Below, one piece after another: positions 12,076-24,952 of a DNA stretch of 64,000 nt. The translations under genes and the position numbers were made by a program. The notes beneath the pieces are model-generated. The model had not been told where the DNA came from and searched no databases. It saw nothing but the letters and a program-made list of their open reading frames with translations. Within the stretch, counting starts at the first letter, position 1, and every line of letters begins with the position of its first letter. Source of the stretch: Climacium dendroides (taxonomy: Eukaryota; Streptophyta; Bryopsida; Hypnales; Climaciaceae); assembly GCA_950106755.1 (NCBI GenBank), contig OX467091.1:6775538-6839537 (forward strand). Reading direction: 5' to 3'.

Positions 12076-13019
12076 GTGAGCTGACCATCAGTCACTATGT
12101 GTATAATATCCAGCAGATGTATATCAGATTACGTACTACTGTGGATACTTATAGCAAGGGCCAGATCAAGTTTTATCCTACGAAAGAAAGTGCTATGTCC
12201 AAGCTACCTCCATAGTCGTATGTACCTGTTGCATGGATGTGTACGAGGACCCCGATACAAGGTTCTATTCTTACTTGTCAGTTTTTGGGGAAATATTCTG
12301 CTATGTTTGAGAATATGACTATTGAGAGACATGTACCTAGTTGGAAGGCATTGGAGTGGTTGGGTGAGGATTATGGCTTATCCAGGACGGAGAAAGTACC
12401 ATATGATAAAGTTTATTTGAAGATTTCTGAGAAATGGCAGATAAATCCACCACCCTCTGTAAGTACAAATGTTCATTTCTGTCATTGTCAAAGAAGGTAT
12501 AAGTGGGATCCTAGAGCTACTATTGATTCAGTTGAGTACAATTGGCCAGTGATCCCTGGGATTTTTACTACTTCTATACTATGTGCCCAAGCTTATGCAG
12601 TTTTCCATGAGCAACATATTAATCATACGGATCCGGTATGTTTTCGAGCAGCAGTGTTTTGTGACTTTTTACATTATATGTGTTCAAAATTTGGTATTGT
12701 TTTTAATGTAAATAAGTATGATCCGTTACAATCAGAGTTTCATATGATGATGAAGTTACAGAATCATAGTGCTCGATGGCATCGAGTACTAGAACTTATG
12801 GCTTTGACCCATTTTCTATGGGGTGCTCAAAAGGGTTTCATCAATGAGTTTAGCCATAACAGATTTCTACCTACTCAGACTTGGTTGCAGAATCAGAGAT
12901 TACATAATCCATCATTGTCGGAAAGGGATGAGGATGTGAAGAAAGAGTGTGCAAAGACCCTAAGGAAAGATATCCAGTTGCAGAATCGTGACAGAAACAA
13001 GAGACCGAGACATTGTTGA
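12076..13019 (+). pseudogene. Unrecognised ORF next to the right arm
   Basis: Read from 12076 the frame continues through one TAG (near 12211) into 260 open codons from 12237 to the stop at 13019. It contains an HFCHCQRRYKWDPR segment and an MALTHFLWGAQKGF segment. I do not recognise the family and see no RT or integrase motifs. It ends 31 bases before the right arm, which is where the last gene before a 3' LTR would sit. Confidence 0.4.
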
Positions 13020-13037
13020 CGGGGACGTCAATAGGCT

Positions 13038-13049
13038 TAGTAGGGGGCT
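13038..13049 (+). other. Polypurine-tract-like run before right arm
   Basis: TAGTAGGGGGCT directly precedes TGTAGTCTAG. A purine run abutting a TG start is what a plus-strand primer site next to a 3' LTR looks like. No such run is clear next to the left arm. Confidence 0.4.
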
Positions 13050-15842
13050 ATGTAGTCTAGCTTTTTACTTTTTTATAGAAATTTTTCGATTTTCTATGAC
13101 ATTTCCTATATTATTTATATATATTTTGAGTATTTAGTTTTAAAGTAGTCCAAAGTGCACTAAAAGTTCCAAAAAGTTAAAAGATACTTTGGTAGATAGT
13201 CAAAACAGTAGTTAAAAGGACAAAAAGCAAAAAGTTAAAGAAAAAATACAAAGATAAAGAGAAAGAGGAAGATAAGGAAGACAAGAGAAAAAGATAAAGA
13301 AAAATCAAATTAGGGATTTGGGGAGATTCGATTGCGGAGCGTTGCTGCTGTTGCTTCCCCTCCATCCGATCTCTTCCTCCGTCCTGCACTTAAATCACTC
13401 TCCCTCTCTCATTTCCCCCCCCCCCCCATGCGTGCAGATTTTCATATATTGTCTTGTGCATACTTGCGCAGTTGTCCCTGCAATTTACGTGCGATTTGGA
13501 ATACCTTGGTGCTTTGTTTGTGTATTGTGTTTGTACAGTGGTGTATCTTGAGTGCTGTAATCAGATGTCTGGAAACTTGTCCTGGGAGTGCTGATGTAAA
13601 AATTGTGGAGATTTGAGTGCCTGGTGTGTCCTGCAACTGATTAATTCACAATGTGTATTGGGGAAGTTTGCTAATTTGAGAACGTACAATTGTTGACAAC
13701 CTTTTCCTCTCACGGCGCTGAAGTTTTGGCTTCCCGGTGATTATTTTGTGATGCAATTGACCGGATGATGTTTTGACATTGCTCCAGTAATTTAGGGTGC
13801 TGATTGAGGAGAGTTATGTACTGAGATTACAAGTTCACTGATTTGTGAGTGTGAGGGTCCTTACCGTTGATTGGAATTGAGACTGCAGTTTTCATCGAGA
13901 GTTTGGTGAAGAATTCGGAAGAACCATCTCGACCTCAGGGAGATGTGAATTGATTTCCAATAATTCCAGACGTGCATATGAGTTTGAAGCAGTTGTCCCT
14001 GATTAAAGCAAGAATCCAGATTGGGACTTAAAATTGGAGAGCGGTCCTTTGAGTGAACGAGACACTGGACTGCCTAAATATCTGAGGCTTCAGTTTGGTG
14101 AAGCTACTCGAGTTCAATTGCGTAGATTCAAGGCCAGGTACATTCGCATTAGAGAAGAACTAGTGATCTGAAGTTGTAGTAGGAACTAGTTCGTGATTGC
14201 ATGGTGCAGAATCTTCAACAGATGGGTAGGCTCACAGAATTCAAGGCTGGAGAATGCTGCTTATGTAACTGGTTGCCTCATGGAAAATCCAGGGAGTAAT
14301 TTGAGGAATTTCGGGCTTTGTGTTTAAATTTATCGTTGTGTTTACTTCAATTGCTGACCCAAACATCAATGCAGTACTAGCTGTCACTTGGATGATCAAT
14401 GGAAATTGCATCGTTATCAGTGACTTGTGCATGCATTTACCAATGCAAGTCGGACTGAGTTGGAGTAACAGCAGTAATTTGATTCTTTGATTTATTGTTT
14501 CTAAATTATTGATTGACTTTTCTTGGCTGCTTGTGAATACTGCATGGTGGATTATAGTATATATTGCATATGAGTCTTTGAATTACCGCATTTGGACATT
14601 GTATGCAAAAGTTACGAATTTTTTTAAATTGACTAATTTTTACAGTCACGACTTATTGTCACATAATTAGATTAAGGATTCAGTGATAAATTAAGGGCAG
14701 TTGGCCTTATGTTCTAAATTCATATTAAAGACTATTTGATTAAGTTTTGATTATTAATCGTAGGTTATAGAATATTTTATGCAATAGCTTAAGAATTACA
14801 ATAATTGAAACTTTTATGGGAAAGTTATTAATTTCTGAAACCACCCAATTCATACAAAATAAAAAGGGGAACCTATTGCCATACATTAATGATTTAATTT
14901 AAGGAACTGAGGTTAAAATTGAAAATCTAAATTAGAATTTGGAAATTTAAAGAATTGAAATTTAGGGATTCAGTTTTGAGACTGAATCAAATTTACTGAT
15001 TTGTGGAATTCAAATTTGTGTTCAAAAGTATATTAGGTTGAATTAAACATTTGAATAAATGATTATTTCAGATTTTTGAACTCTTGAAAGAAGGTACTTC
15101 AAGAACTAATACTTATTTTAAATATTATTGTATTTGGAGAATTGAGAGATATTTGAGTTAATAATTAATTGATTAGGTAATTGGAAAATTAAATTCAAAG
15201 TATTAAATCCTTAAATAATAAAATTTCTTTAATAGAAAGAATCTATTGTCTTACTAGTAAGGTTTTAAGACCTTAGAGTTTGGTTTTAGGACTAGGTTGT
15301 AGGTATGTGGTAATAGGGTTTTGTGTAAAGATTAAATCTAATAGGTTATATTAGTATTCGCATGTATGTATTATAAGTACGAGTCTTGTATGTTGTAGGT
15401 AATGCACGTTAATTGCACGTGTTCTGGCAATATTGTCCTTGGGATTTTATGTATTGCAGCCTATTGTAAGTTGTTTTAAACCACTAAAACTTAATTTCTT
15501 TTCTAAATACTAATACTAATATCTATTTAGTTTTAAAAGTCCTGTATTGCACATGCATTCATTGTCAAGTCAGTCCACATTGACCTATTGTCCAAGAACT
15601 ATTGTCACGAGCCACTAGAACACTAGATAGGATGGGGATGACATTCATCCGTCAATAGCATGTATTAATGGACTGTACAAATTTTACCCTAGGTTTTAGT
15701 AGACTTAAGAGTGAATAAAACATTCTAATTTAGGACATTAGTACATTGTGACAATTGAATACACTACACTAACCTTATATAGTTCATTCCCTGGTATTCG
15801 AACTCGAACTTAGTGTATGAGATTAGATTTCAAAATTATACT
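13050..15842 (+). repeat. Right arm of giant inverted repeat (LTR-like)
   Basis: Pairs with 7443-10234. Oriented like a 3' LTR: TG start at 13051, purine-rich leader, a C-run of 13 at 13415-13427, and CCCTGGTATTCGAACTCGAAC near its outer end. Homology to the left arm stops at TTATACT (15842). Beyond it the flanks differ and I see no target duplication. Confidence 0.85.
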
Positions 15843-18710
15843 ACGGATGGGTATACAATTATTCACTTGAGATATTTGTTTATAAAGTGATCTTCCCATA
15901 TTTAGTTCAATAACTTAGAAGTTAACTCCCAAGGTCCAAAGGCTTATTTTCATCAAATTTCAATCAAAATTGCCATTTATATTGCAAAGTGCAAAATACT
16001 TTAGAAAAAAAAATTCACATATTTTAACCATAGGATCTTGTACTAAACTAGTATAAGAATATGTGGAAAAAAATCTCAAAAAACTTTAACCACATGGATT
16101 GCAAGCTCATTTGCGTTTGATTCTTTATAGCTTAAAATTTTTGTACTACAAATTTTGAATTTAATATTTTTTAAGTTGAAGAATTGAGGTGAAAGTTTTA
16201 AATAAATATTTGCAAAAGAATCAACTTGATTTTTATTCTTTTAAAAATTATTAAGCAAAAGTAGGTCTAAGATTGAATGAAAAATGAAATCATTAATAGC
16301 TCTATATATAATAGAATTGAAACAGAATAATCCCAACAATTAGATGATTTTATTAAATGAACTAAACCTTGACAAACAAATCTTTGGAAGAATTGTGAAA
16401 ATTGCATTCAAATATGAATCCTACAAATTCTTGTACAAATTGTTTCTTTATAAAGGTCCAAAGATTGCTCCCAAAACAAGGTTGTTCACAACTTTCTCAT
16501 TACTAGTTGAAATAGAATGAATTAAATCTTTACATGTAGACAAGAGTATTTTCTTCGAGAAACAAAATTTTGAAGTTAAATATTATTTTGATTTTTAGTG
16601 ATTTTCTTGGAGCTACCCTACAAACTCCGTTTTGTGCTTAGGGTAGCAAAACTTTTGCTTTTAGGCATCAATTGAAATAAAAATCAAATCCCAAAAAATT
16701 GATGTCTATTACTATCTATAAAAAAAATTCAAAAAATCATAATGAAAAGTGAGACCGGAGGAGCCTACCAAAAATCTACTCTGTCCTCCAAGGAATGATA
16801 AGACATTAGGGGTTAACAAAATTAATTCACATTTTTGTTCTAAAATTAAAGAACCCTTATTTGTGAGTATTTGAGTACCATATGGTACTTTGAACACTAT
16901 TGCTTAATCAAAAATTGCTTCCTGCTATAGAAATAACTATATATACAAGATAAAAATCTATGTGTTTTAAAATTTACTAACCAAGAGCATATTTGTGGCC
17001 CAATCAACTCACATCCTAATCTTTTACCTAAATTCTTGTTTTTGTCTACATAAAGGGAATTGCAATGTTTGGTGTTTCTAGAAGGACATAGAGAGAGCTT
17101 TAAGGTTGCCTAAAATTGCCTTGATGGAGGCGGCCAGCAAAGGATGCTCCCACCATCAGAGCAGCAAGATTAGGAATAGAAGCCCAACAATACAATAACA
17201 TGAGGTACAGCAAAATGAATCGACTTTAATTGAATTTTCTGCTAAATGATTTCTCTTCCCATTTTCTGCTAAATACAGTTTCTGCTAAGCTTCTTGACCC
17301 ACTTGTGTGATACTGAAACAGTAGAAATGAAGTCTCAAAAATCATTTGCTTGCATTGAAGGATGCAACAGCTTTAGTTCAGCACTAATACAAAAATTATG
17401 CCTGATCACTTTGACATGAGAAACAGTAAAAGTATGCAAGGATCTTATGAGTCAGGCTCAGTTCATGGGTTGACTTCCCTTTCCAGCAACCCTTGGATCG
17501 TGGCCTCCTTGCTTAAGCTCACCTGCAGCCATGGCAGACATCTTTACAAAGAGGTACACTAAAAAAAATCATCAAAAATTTGCAACTTGAGTTGATTCTC
17601 TATACAAGGGTGCAGATCTGATGTTGTGATGTAGGACTCATCCGCACACCATCTGATGATCTCATGCACTACGTGACACTTTGCTTACACAGAACTATGA
17701 GCAACAATTTTAGTTGGCAAACACATATAATATTGTTTATGGATTGAAACATTAGAGTGTTTGAGCCAGTCAAAAAAATATGAGGTTCAAGGGCTTAACA
17801 TGCATAACCCCATTTAATTTATGGCTTATCAAAATCTACTCTATAATTTTTTAAATGAACTTTATAATGTGATTTTTTCTCCAAGATTCAGTGTATTTGA
17901 GGCTCATTTCCAAGAGCCCTCAACACTTCAAACAGTCAAGATTGCAATGAATATTCTTGTATAGAATCTTGAATAGAAAAATCATAATCAATCATTTTCA
18001 AAATCAAATTTTGATGCTAAAACTAGACTTCAAAGAGAATTTTTCAAAAATACAAACTACTAAAAATAATAACTTTTTAATGCTTTATTTAACTTCAAAG
18101 TTTTCCAAACACCATATTTTGGTGCCTCGGACATTTAGGGATTAATTAGGTGAGGAATTTGATATGCGAACTAAGTGGAGCTTTCACAAGGAAGATAGAA
18201 GCTTTTCCCTCTTCCAGAATGTAGAAATCCTGAAGATATTTCCTTCCTGTCATGTCTATGTAAGTGGGAAAATGACTTAGCCACATGGTAAATTAGATCA
18301 ATAAAGGAATATGTAAATGCTTTTCCATGAGTGAAATTTTACCTTCAAGGAATTGATATACACTTCTCAGTTTCTACACTTAAAAGAGAAGATAAAACTA
18401 ATACACAGCTTAATATAACTAGGGATTACAAAGGAAGTTAAACAAATTGTACAGTATCAAAGCGTTTGCTTCATCTCCCCTAATATTGGCTTGTGATGTC
18501 CCAATGAACTGCATTAAACAACAAAAATATTAGATGACTATTAGCACCAAAGAGTGTTATCTCTATCTAAACAATCTTGATGACAAAGTCAACAAAAAAC
18601 AAAAATACTTGTAAGGAATTGATTGTACCTTGAGATAGGGATTTGAATGTTGAGGCCAGCGGGTTGCTGCTGTTAGCATTGTCAAGAATCAAAATCATGC
18701 AAAATTTATT
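15843..18710. other. A/T-rich spacer with dispersed repeats
   Basis: No gene supported. The stretch near 15900-16050 is similar, in inverse orientation, to 21330-21480 inside element F (shared GATCCTAT, GGCAATTTT and CCAAGG landmarks). A small inverted repeat GCTACCCTA...TAGGGTAGC sits at 16612-16647. The region ends at the remains of gene X. Confidence 0.4.
17760..18140. repeat. Dispersed repeat shared with the Harbinger element
   Basis: Aligns over several hundred bases, in inverse orientation, with about 29430-29740 inside the PIF/Harbinger element (shared blocks such as TGTGATTTTTTCTCCAAGAT and GAGGCTCATTTCCAA). The copies are clearly diverged. Confidence 0.6.
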
Positions 18711-19372
18711 GTACCTTGAGAATGAAAACCCCATCAATGCTATCTTTCAATAGAAAAATGTACTCTCTCTCGTGCCTCCAAATCCTCTATTGTGTAAGCA
18801 ATGCTATACTGTGCTCCAATTCATCTTGGACATGGAACTTTCATAAACTTGCATATGATTGATTCCACTGGACGAATGCAAGTGTAGTCGAAAGGAAACA
18901 TCCGGTTGTTCAATACAACATTCATACCGGTAATTTCATCCACAAGATCCACTTGTACATTATCATCTTCATCTTGGAGATGCAAGTAATAATCTGCAAA
19001 AGAAAAACACTCGAATCTCACCACCAAAATTATGAGTGAAGAACTTTTTGATTTTGGCCTTGTAAGCCGTGGTACTGCCCAAGTCTTTCTCTACAACTAC
19101 TGTACACCCACATTTATAGAGATTTCTTGAGAGGAGCACCAACTTCACTTCTTTCATTCGAGAATTCCACTCATGGTCATTCCAATCTCCAAGGATTCCC
19201 TTTTCACTCAAATACCAACGCACGTATTTCTCGTACTCACAAGGCATAGTTTCAAGTTTAATATTTTTTCGACCTATAAGAATGCCTTTTGAAATAGATG
19301 TCAAATGGCATGCGTTTGAAGGAATCTTTTGAATGCAATTCCGAAGTTCAAAGGCCTTTTCAATGTTGGACA
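18711..19372 (-). pseudogene. gene X, 3' fragment (transposase-like)
   Basis: The minus frame beginning SNIEKAFELRNCIQKIPSN at 19370 runs to KVKLVLLSRNLYKCGCTVVV, then shifts frame near 19020 into FADYYLHLQDEDDNVQVDL and later IGAQYSIAYTIEDLEARE, with a TGA near 18821. It continues the frame that ends at 27503 on the other side of element F: removing F and one copy of its three flanking bases leaves QV-SNIEK in frame. It is the C-terminal part of the gene described at 27503-28617 and has no recognisable motif of its own. Confidence 0.5.
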
Positions 19373-20099
19373 TACTATAAGAAAACTGTGTCTGCCGCGA
19401 CATCGCAATTTGGACACCCAGACATCGCGCGTGACGCGTTCTATGTCTGGACTGATGTCTAATCACTTCGTGCTACTGTGAACATGCCAAAAACATGGTA
19501 TGTTGCATCAGATTTGCAGGCCCAGCATCGTGATGTCTAAAAAAAACATCGGTCAATGGGTAACTTCAAGAGTTGACATGTGGCTGCCACCTAGGCGTGG
19601 AAAAGCTAGAGTGTCATTTTTTTCATCCATTGCCCGTCTATGATGTGGCATCTAACGTGTAATTGACATGGCATGCCATGTCAGTGCTGATGGAATTGAC
19701 TGACATGGCATCCGCAGATGCTGACGTGGTGTTTTTTGGGGCCACTTGCTTAGTCTGCCTAGCATTTTAGGATGTCTTTTGAGACATCGCTATGGACATC
19801 TAGGTGTCTTAAATGACGTCAGGTGAAACAATTGTATGCTGATTGAAATGTCCATCTGAGCGTTGGAGTTTGCACATGCGTGCTTCTTAAAGCATACCCT
19901 GTTATAGGAGATGTCTGCTTGTACAAGCCAGCACAAGTACATGCTGGGGTAGTAGATGGTTTCTTGCATTGTAGGATGTCAACGGTGATGTCCACTTGTT
20001 TGATCTTCGTAGAAGGAGATGCATTTATGAACACACTTGTTTTTTGGGACATCTCCTAGAACGCATGTATGCATTGCATTGGATGTTCTAATATTGTCA

Positions 20100-20345
20100 A
20101 TGTAATAATATGTTGTAAACAATATAAAATATGCAATATATGGTATATCATATGCAATACAACATATAAAATATGCCATACAAAATACACCATACAAAAT
20201 ATATACAACATGCCATACAAAATACACATACAAAATACAATATATATACAATATGCCATACAAAATATACCATACAATATATATACAACATGCCATACAA
20301 AATACACCATACAATATGCCATACACTATATTTATCAAGTATATT
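20100..20345. repeat. ATAC-rich minisatellite
   Basis: Irregular tandem copies of a CATGCCATACAAAATA-type unit inside element F. The long tyrosine/cysteine-rich frames on either strand here are artefacts of the repeat. Confidence 0.8.
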
Positions 20346-22818
20346 GAATGGCTCAAAAATCTACTTATTAATTGATGAAAAGACAAGTCTTTTATACTAG
20401 TGGGGTGTAGGAGGCATGACAAACAATATGGGATATACAAAACTAAAATATGAGCAGTAACATAAATACAATGATGTCTGAAATGATGTTTTAAAAAACA
20501 TTTACATGTCTTAGTTATGTTTTTATCGACGTCATTGTAAACATTCAAAAGAACATCTATAGTATGAAATTAGACATTCCCATCAATGTTGTTTTAAACA
20601 TTTGCTTCAACAATTTCTAAATTTTCTACAAATCTTATTTATTGTTTACAATGTCATGATGAACATTTGCATGTCATTTCCAACATATATGGGGATGTCT
20701 CCTTGAACATATAATTGATAAAGTCATATTTATTAAATCTATGTTGTTTGCAACATTAACTTCAATATAGTATGACACAACAATGCATCCAACATAGAAT
20801 TCCAATTGTAGATTATATTTTTGTCTATCTGGAAAGCTTTAATTCATTTCATTTGGATTTATTATGAGAAAGTTATGGACATTTTTGTTTTTTAGGCAAT
20901 TAGAGCATCTTCTTGAAAAAAAATAACTTGTTGGATGCATTTCTGAATGCAATTTTTACAATTTTTTCAAAATAAAAATTTCACGTGGTTTAGTTTACTT
21001 GTTAGAACAATCTCACCATTGGGATTAGTGCATTTTAATTCCATATAAAATTTATTAATATTTTAGGTTTTTCCTTCTATCTCATACCTACTTCTACTTA
21101 ATAATTTTCTTAAGAATGAAATTTAAGTTTTTTTTATTTTTTATTTTTTTTCCTCAACTCTCAACTCAATTCTCTACTATAAATATTTAAATCTCAAAAC
21201 TCTATAGTGCAAAAATTTTACAAAGTCAAAAAATCTAGTCCCTCAATACGCTAAAAAACTTGATTTTTCCACTTTAAATCTATGCAGTCAAAAATTCTGA
21301 AATTTTTTCTACAATTTTTTCTACTTATTAGGTGTAAGATCCTATAGTTAGATGTGGAAAAAAATTAAAATTTCTTTTACTCTTTGCTACAGAAATGGCA
21401 ATTTTCAATGATTTCTGGGAAAAAAAAGGCCTTGGTCCTTTAAGGGTTAAGATGTCAAACATCTCAAAGTCCAAGAACACTTGAAAATCACCCCACATTA
21501 GATATGAATGATTTGAAAATAATAAGTTAAGAAGGTGAAATAGCAATAAAAATTATTAAAATTTGATGCAAAATTTATGATTTTAAACTAATAAAATTTA
21601 GAATTTAAATCTTAAGTTAAAAATCAATATTTTTATATAAGATAATATTGATATGATTTTGTAAACCTTTTTTCATAACAAATCCATTCATCTAATTTAT
21701 ATAAAATTGTTATATAAATTAAATCTATATAGCTTATAACATTTTGAAATTTTTTCTGGACATTTTTGAAAACATCTGATGTCCACAACAATGTCTTAGA
21801 TTGCATCATTGTTTTTCATAGCACCAATATGCTGTGACTGAAATTTAGCAATGTTTTCTACAACATCAAATCAAAATCTTTGCTTTTCCAACGTCCGTCG
21901 CCGTGACATCCTAATGTTTTCTTAGATGTATGATGTTATCCTAGACGTACAACGCTTTTGGCCCAACATAAAAAAAAACACAGTTCTCTTATATGGTATA
22001 GTTGATGAATGATAGGGATTTTGATGGCCTACAACCACTACAATAAGTCGTGGACCTGGTGCGCCAACCAACAGACAATGGTAGAGAGTATTGTGGGAGC
22101 ACGGGAATCCAGTCTTTAGGTTTAGAAGGGAAATAAGGGGAATAGAGTTTCTTACTCCCTATTTTTTTTCGTTTTTCGTTAGAAAAGTAGACCGTAAGTA
22201 GTTAGGAACCGGATACCGGAATAGGGTTACTTTAGAATAGATAATAGTATTAACAGAAGTAACCGGAAACCGGAAACCGAAAGTCCGGAAACGGCATAGA
22301 TAGGTTAGGAGTAGGTCAGAGTGATTTTTATTAGAAACTGGAAACCGGAAGAAAATAAAGGACTGGAGACCGGAAACGGAAGACAGGCAATCCGGGTGTA
22401 ACGGGTGCCTACCTAGTTCTAGACCACACTTGAGAGCGGGTCTATTCTGAGGAAAACGGTCACTTGTAACGGCCCCCGGTGAGTGAAGCCCTAGAAATAG
22501 GAGGGGCAGGTGGTTGAGACCTCCTTTTGCGGGGAAACTACCTTGAGAAGAGATTGGTGAGGAGCATTCGCGGTGTACTTATATGTCAGCTAAAGAGAAG
22601 AAGTTACAGGCTCAGTTTATGGACCGGATTAAGGACAGATGGGTCTCGAGAGGAGAGTTCACTTAGAAGTTCACGTATGAGTGTAGAGTTAAAAGTGTAT
22701 TGGTGAGGCGACTCTTGAGGAGGATCCTTGAGCGGAATAGGAAGACTAGAGCGTGAGTGATTGTGAGACTCTAAGGAGTGATTCCGGTCATTGAGAGGGT
22801 TTGAGAGAACAACCCACG

Positions 22819-24952
22819 ATGGTGAGAGAAGAGGTAGCTGTATCCTTGCACATGGTGAAGCTGGTGGTACCAGTAGATCCACGAGAGAAAGCGGAGCTAG
22901 AAGAAGACCTCCGGCAGATGGGGTGTGAGGGGTTTCTAGCCCGGCTTTGGAATTTGAAAGATGAGGAGATTGTGAGGGAGGTAATCGGCGCGCCATTAAG
23001 GAAGTGGAAGGGGACGTTGAGGAGCCGGCCTGAAGACTGGACCCCAACACTGTGGAGGGAGACGTACGATTTCAAGAAGACGGACAAGGGACCGGCTTCC
23101 CGGACGGATCGCTTCTATGTGGGTAAGTTCCAGAATCCCCCAATGAAGAAGGATGGTTTCCTTGTGGCAAAGTGCATAAATGGTAGGGAGAAACGTTTAA
23201 TGAAGTACCTAGAAGCCATCCTTAGTCCAGAGCGATCAAACAGGATTACGGTCACCTTGGTGAACACTATTTTTGGTGCACTGTCGGGTGACCGGAAAGT
23301 AGATTGGGGCGTAGTGATGAGAGATCAGATCAAGAGATTGGTAGGAGGTATAGGGAAGTCTAAGCCTTCCCCTATAATCCCTTTTCTCTACTACTTGTAT
23401 CAAGCACATAGTTGGCTTACAAATAAAGAGTTAGATTCATACGATACGGCCAAAGCCATGTCAAAATTCGAAATAGAAGACCCGGATGAGGAAGCCGGGC
23501 AGGAAGAGGAAGATTCAGAGGCAGACACTATACCGGTCGAGGAAGCTAAGTCTTAGTGGAGGAGGCAGGACCGGAAGGATAAAGACTCAGAAATAGGAGA
23601 GGGTAATAAGGGAGTCGATCCGGTCTGGAATCAGGATCCCCTAGGTCGGATTGTGAGGGAACTCAGTGAGTTCTGGGTCCAGTACGGGAAGAACCAGGAG
23701 ACCATTCAAGAACTATGTCAGCTGCTGAAGATCAATCAGCCGCAGCAGCTCGTTTTCCAACTGGACTGGAAGATGAAAGAGGCGGTAAAGAAAGAACTGA
23801 GCGAATCCACGCGTAAGGTGGACTAGCTAACGAAGGAGTTGGAGGAGAAGAGAGAAGAATTGGACCAGTAGAAGAAATTCTCCAAAACAGCCGCAAAGAA
23901 TCTTCAGGCGATCTGGGAATTCATCAGTAATCCGGGCGAAGTTATCAACAAAGCAATGTTGTTTGACGAGAAGGTGATGGAGACCGAAAAACAAATTCCA
24001 GCCAACCTGATGATGGCGCTAGTGTCCTACCACCGCAAGATGGAGGCAATAGTGGAGCCACTACACGAGGTGATGAAGGAGGTAGAAGAACGAAGAGAGC
24101 GGGAGCAGGGACCGGAAACGGAACCGGAACTCGCACCAACACCCCTTCCGGTCACCAAAGAAGAAGTACAGGCGAAGGACAAGGTGGAGGACGTGCCAAG
24201 CTCTTCCATCCGGTCGGAGCCTAAAAGAGAAATGACTTCCCTACTAGGGGAAGTAACTGACGTTGCTCTTAATGCAGCACGAGCAGTAGAGGTTGCTGAG
24301 GAAGAAAAGACTGGAGAAGTGGAGACAGCAAGCAAGGCGAAGGAACCATCGAAGGAGGTGAAGGCCGCAGCTGAAGAAAGAACGAGATCTGGATCGGAAC
24401 CGTCCGAGAAGAAGAACTTGCCCAAACCAGGGCTGAGCAACAAGTTTATTGACCTAAGTGAGTTATCTCCAGTTTCTCCAACTCCTCCTACAAAGACAAA
24501 AAAGGTATTTCCTTCCACCCCACTCAACTTAGCTTTGGGAAGCGAAATTGGGTCAATGGAGGAATGGAAGACCGGAAGACCGGATCACAGGGGCAAGGAT
24601 TCGAGAAAGGTAGAACGATTGAGGAAACCACTCCTCAGAGTGCTAGGGCCAATGTTCCGCCCACACCAACCACGTAGAAGAAGAAGCCTCCAATTATGTC
24701 AACACAGAGGAAGAGGGCGATGACGACGAGGAGGAAGAAGAAGAAGAGGAAGAAGAAGAGGACGAGGATGAAGAATCCGGTACTAAGGAGGACTCGGAGC
24801 CATATTTTGACCCGGATCAAACACTGGCAGAGACTCGGGCGATTAAGGCTACAGCATCCAAAAAGAAGAAGCTTGCCACTCGGGGTAAGGTACGCCAGGG
24901 ACAGAAGACCGGAACCGGAAAGAAGCCGGCCATGAAGAAGTTAAGAACTTAG
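22819..24952 (+). pseudogene. gag-like ORF of unit C, broken
   Basis: The ATG at 22819 opens MVREEVAVSLHMVKLVVPVD. The family block is complete: MGCEGF, a GKFxxxPMKKDG variant of GKFxxxxNPKDG, and TIFGALSGDRKVDW. In the same frame stops occur at 23554, 23824 and 23869, all TAG. Two of them sit in the coiled coil where glutamine fits (KVD*LTKEL, LDQ*KKFS). A frameshift between about 24540 and 24670 is needed to reach the acidic C-terminus (DDDEEEEEE) that ends at 24952. It is longer and more diverged than the unit 1 protein and non-functional as it stands. Confidence 0.7.

Noticed and set aside
15760..15830. TTCGAACTCGAAC as a tRNA T-arm
   Set aside because: No acceptor stem, anticodon arm or D-arm can be found at the right spacing. 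It fits the LTR-end motif better.
7443..15842. Palindrome as a DNA transposon with long terminal inverted repeats
   Set aside because: No target duplication at the outer edges, the TG starts face inward, a purine run precedes the right arm, and the centre encodes no transposase. Kept only as an alternative.
20056..20548. Long Tyr/Cys/Ile-rich frames on both strands
   Set aside because: They are translations of the ATAC minisatellite in element F.
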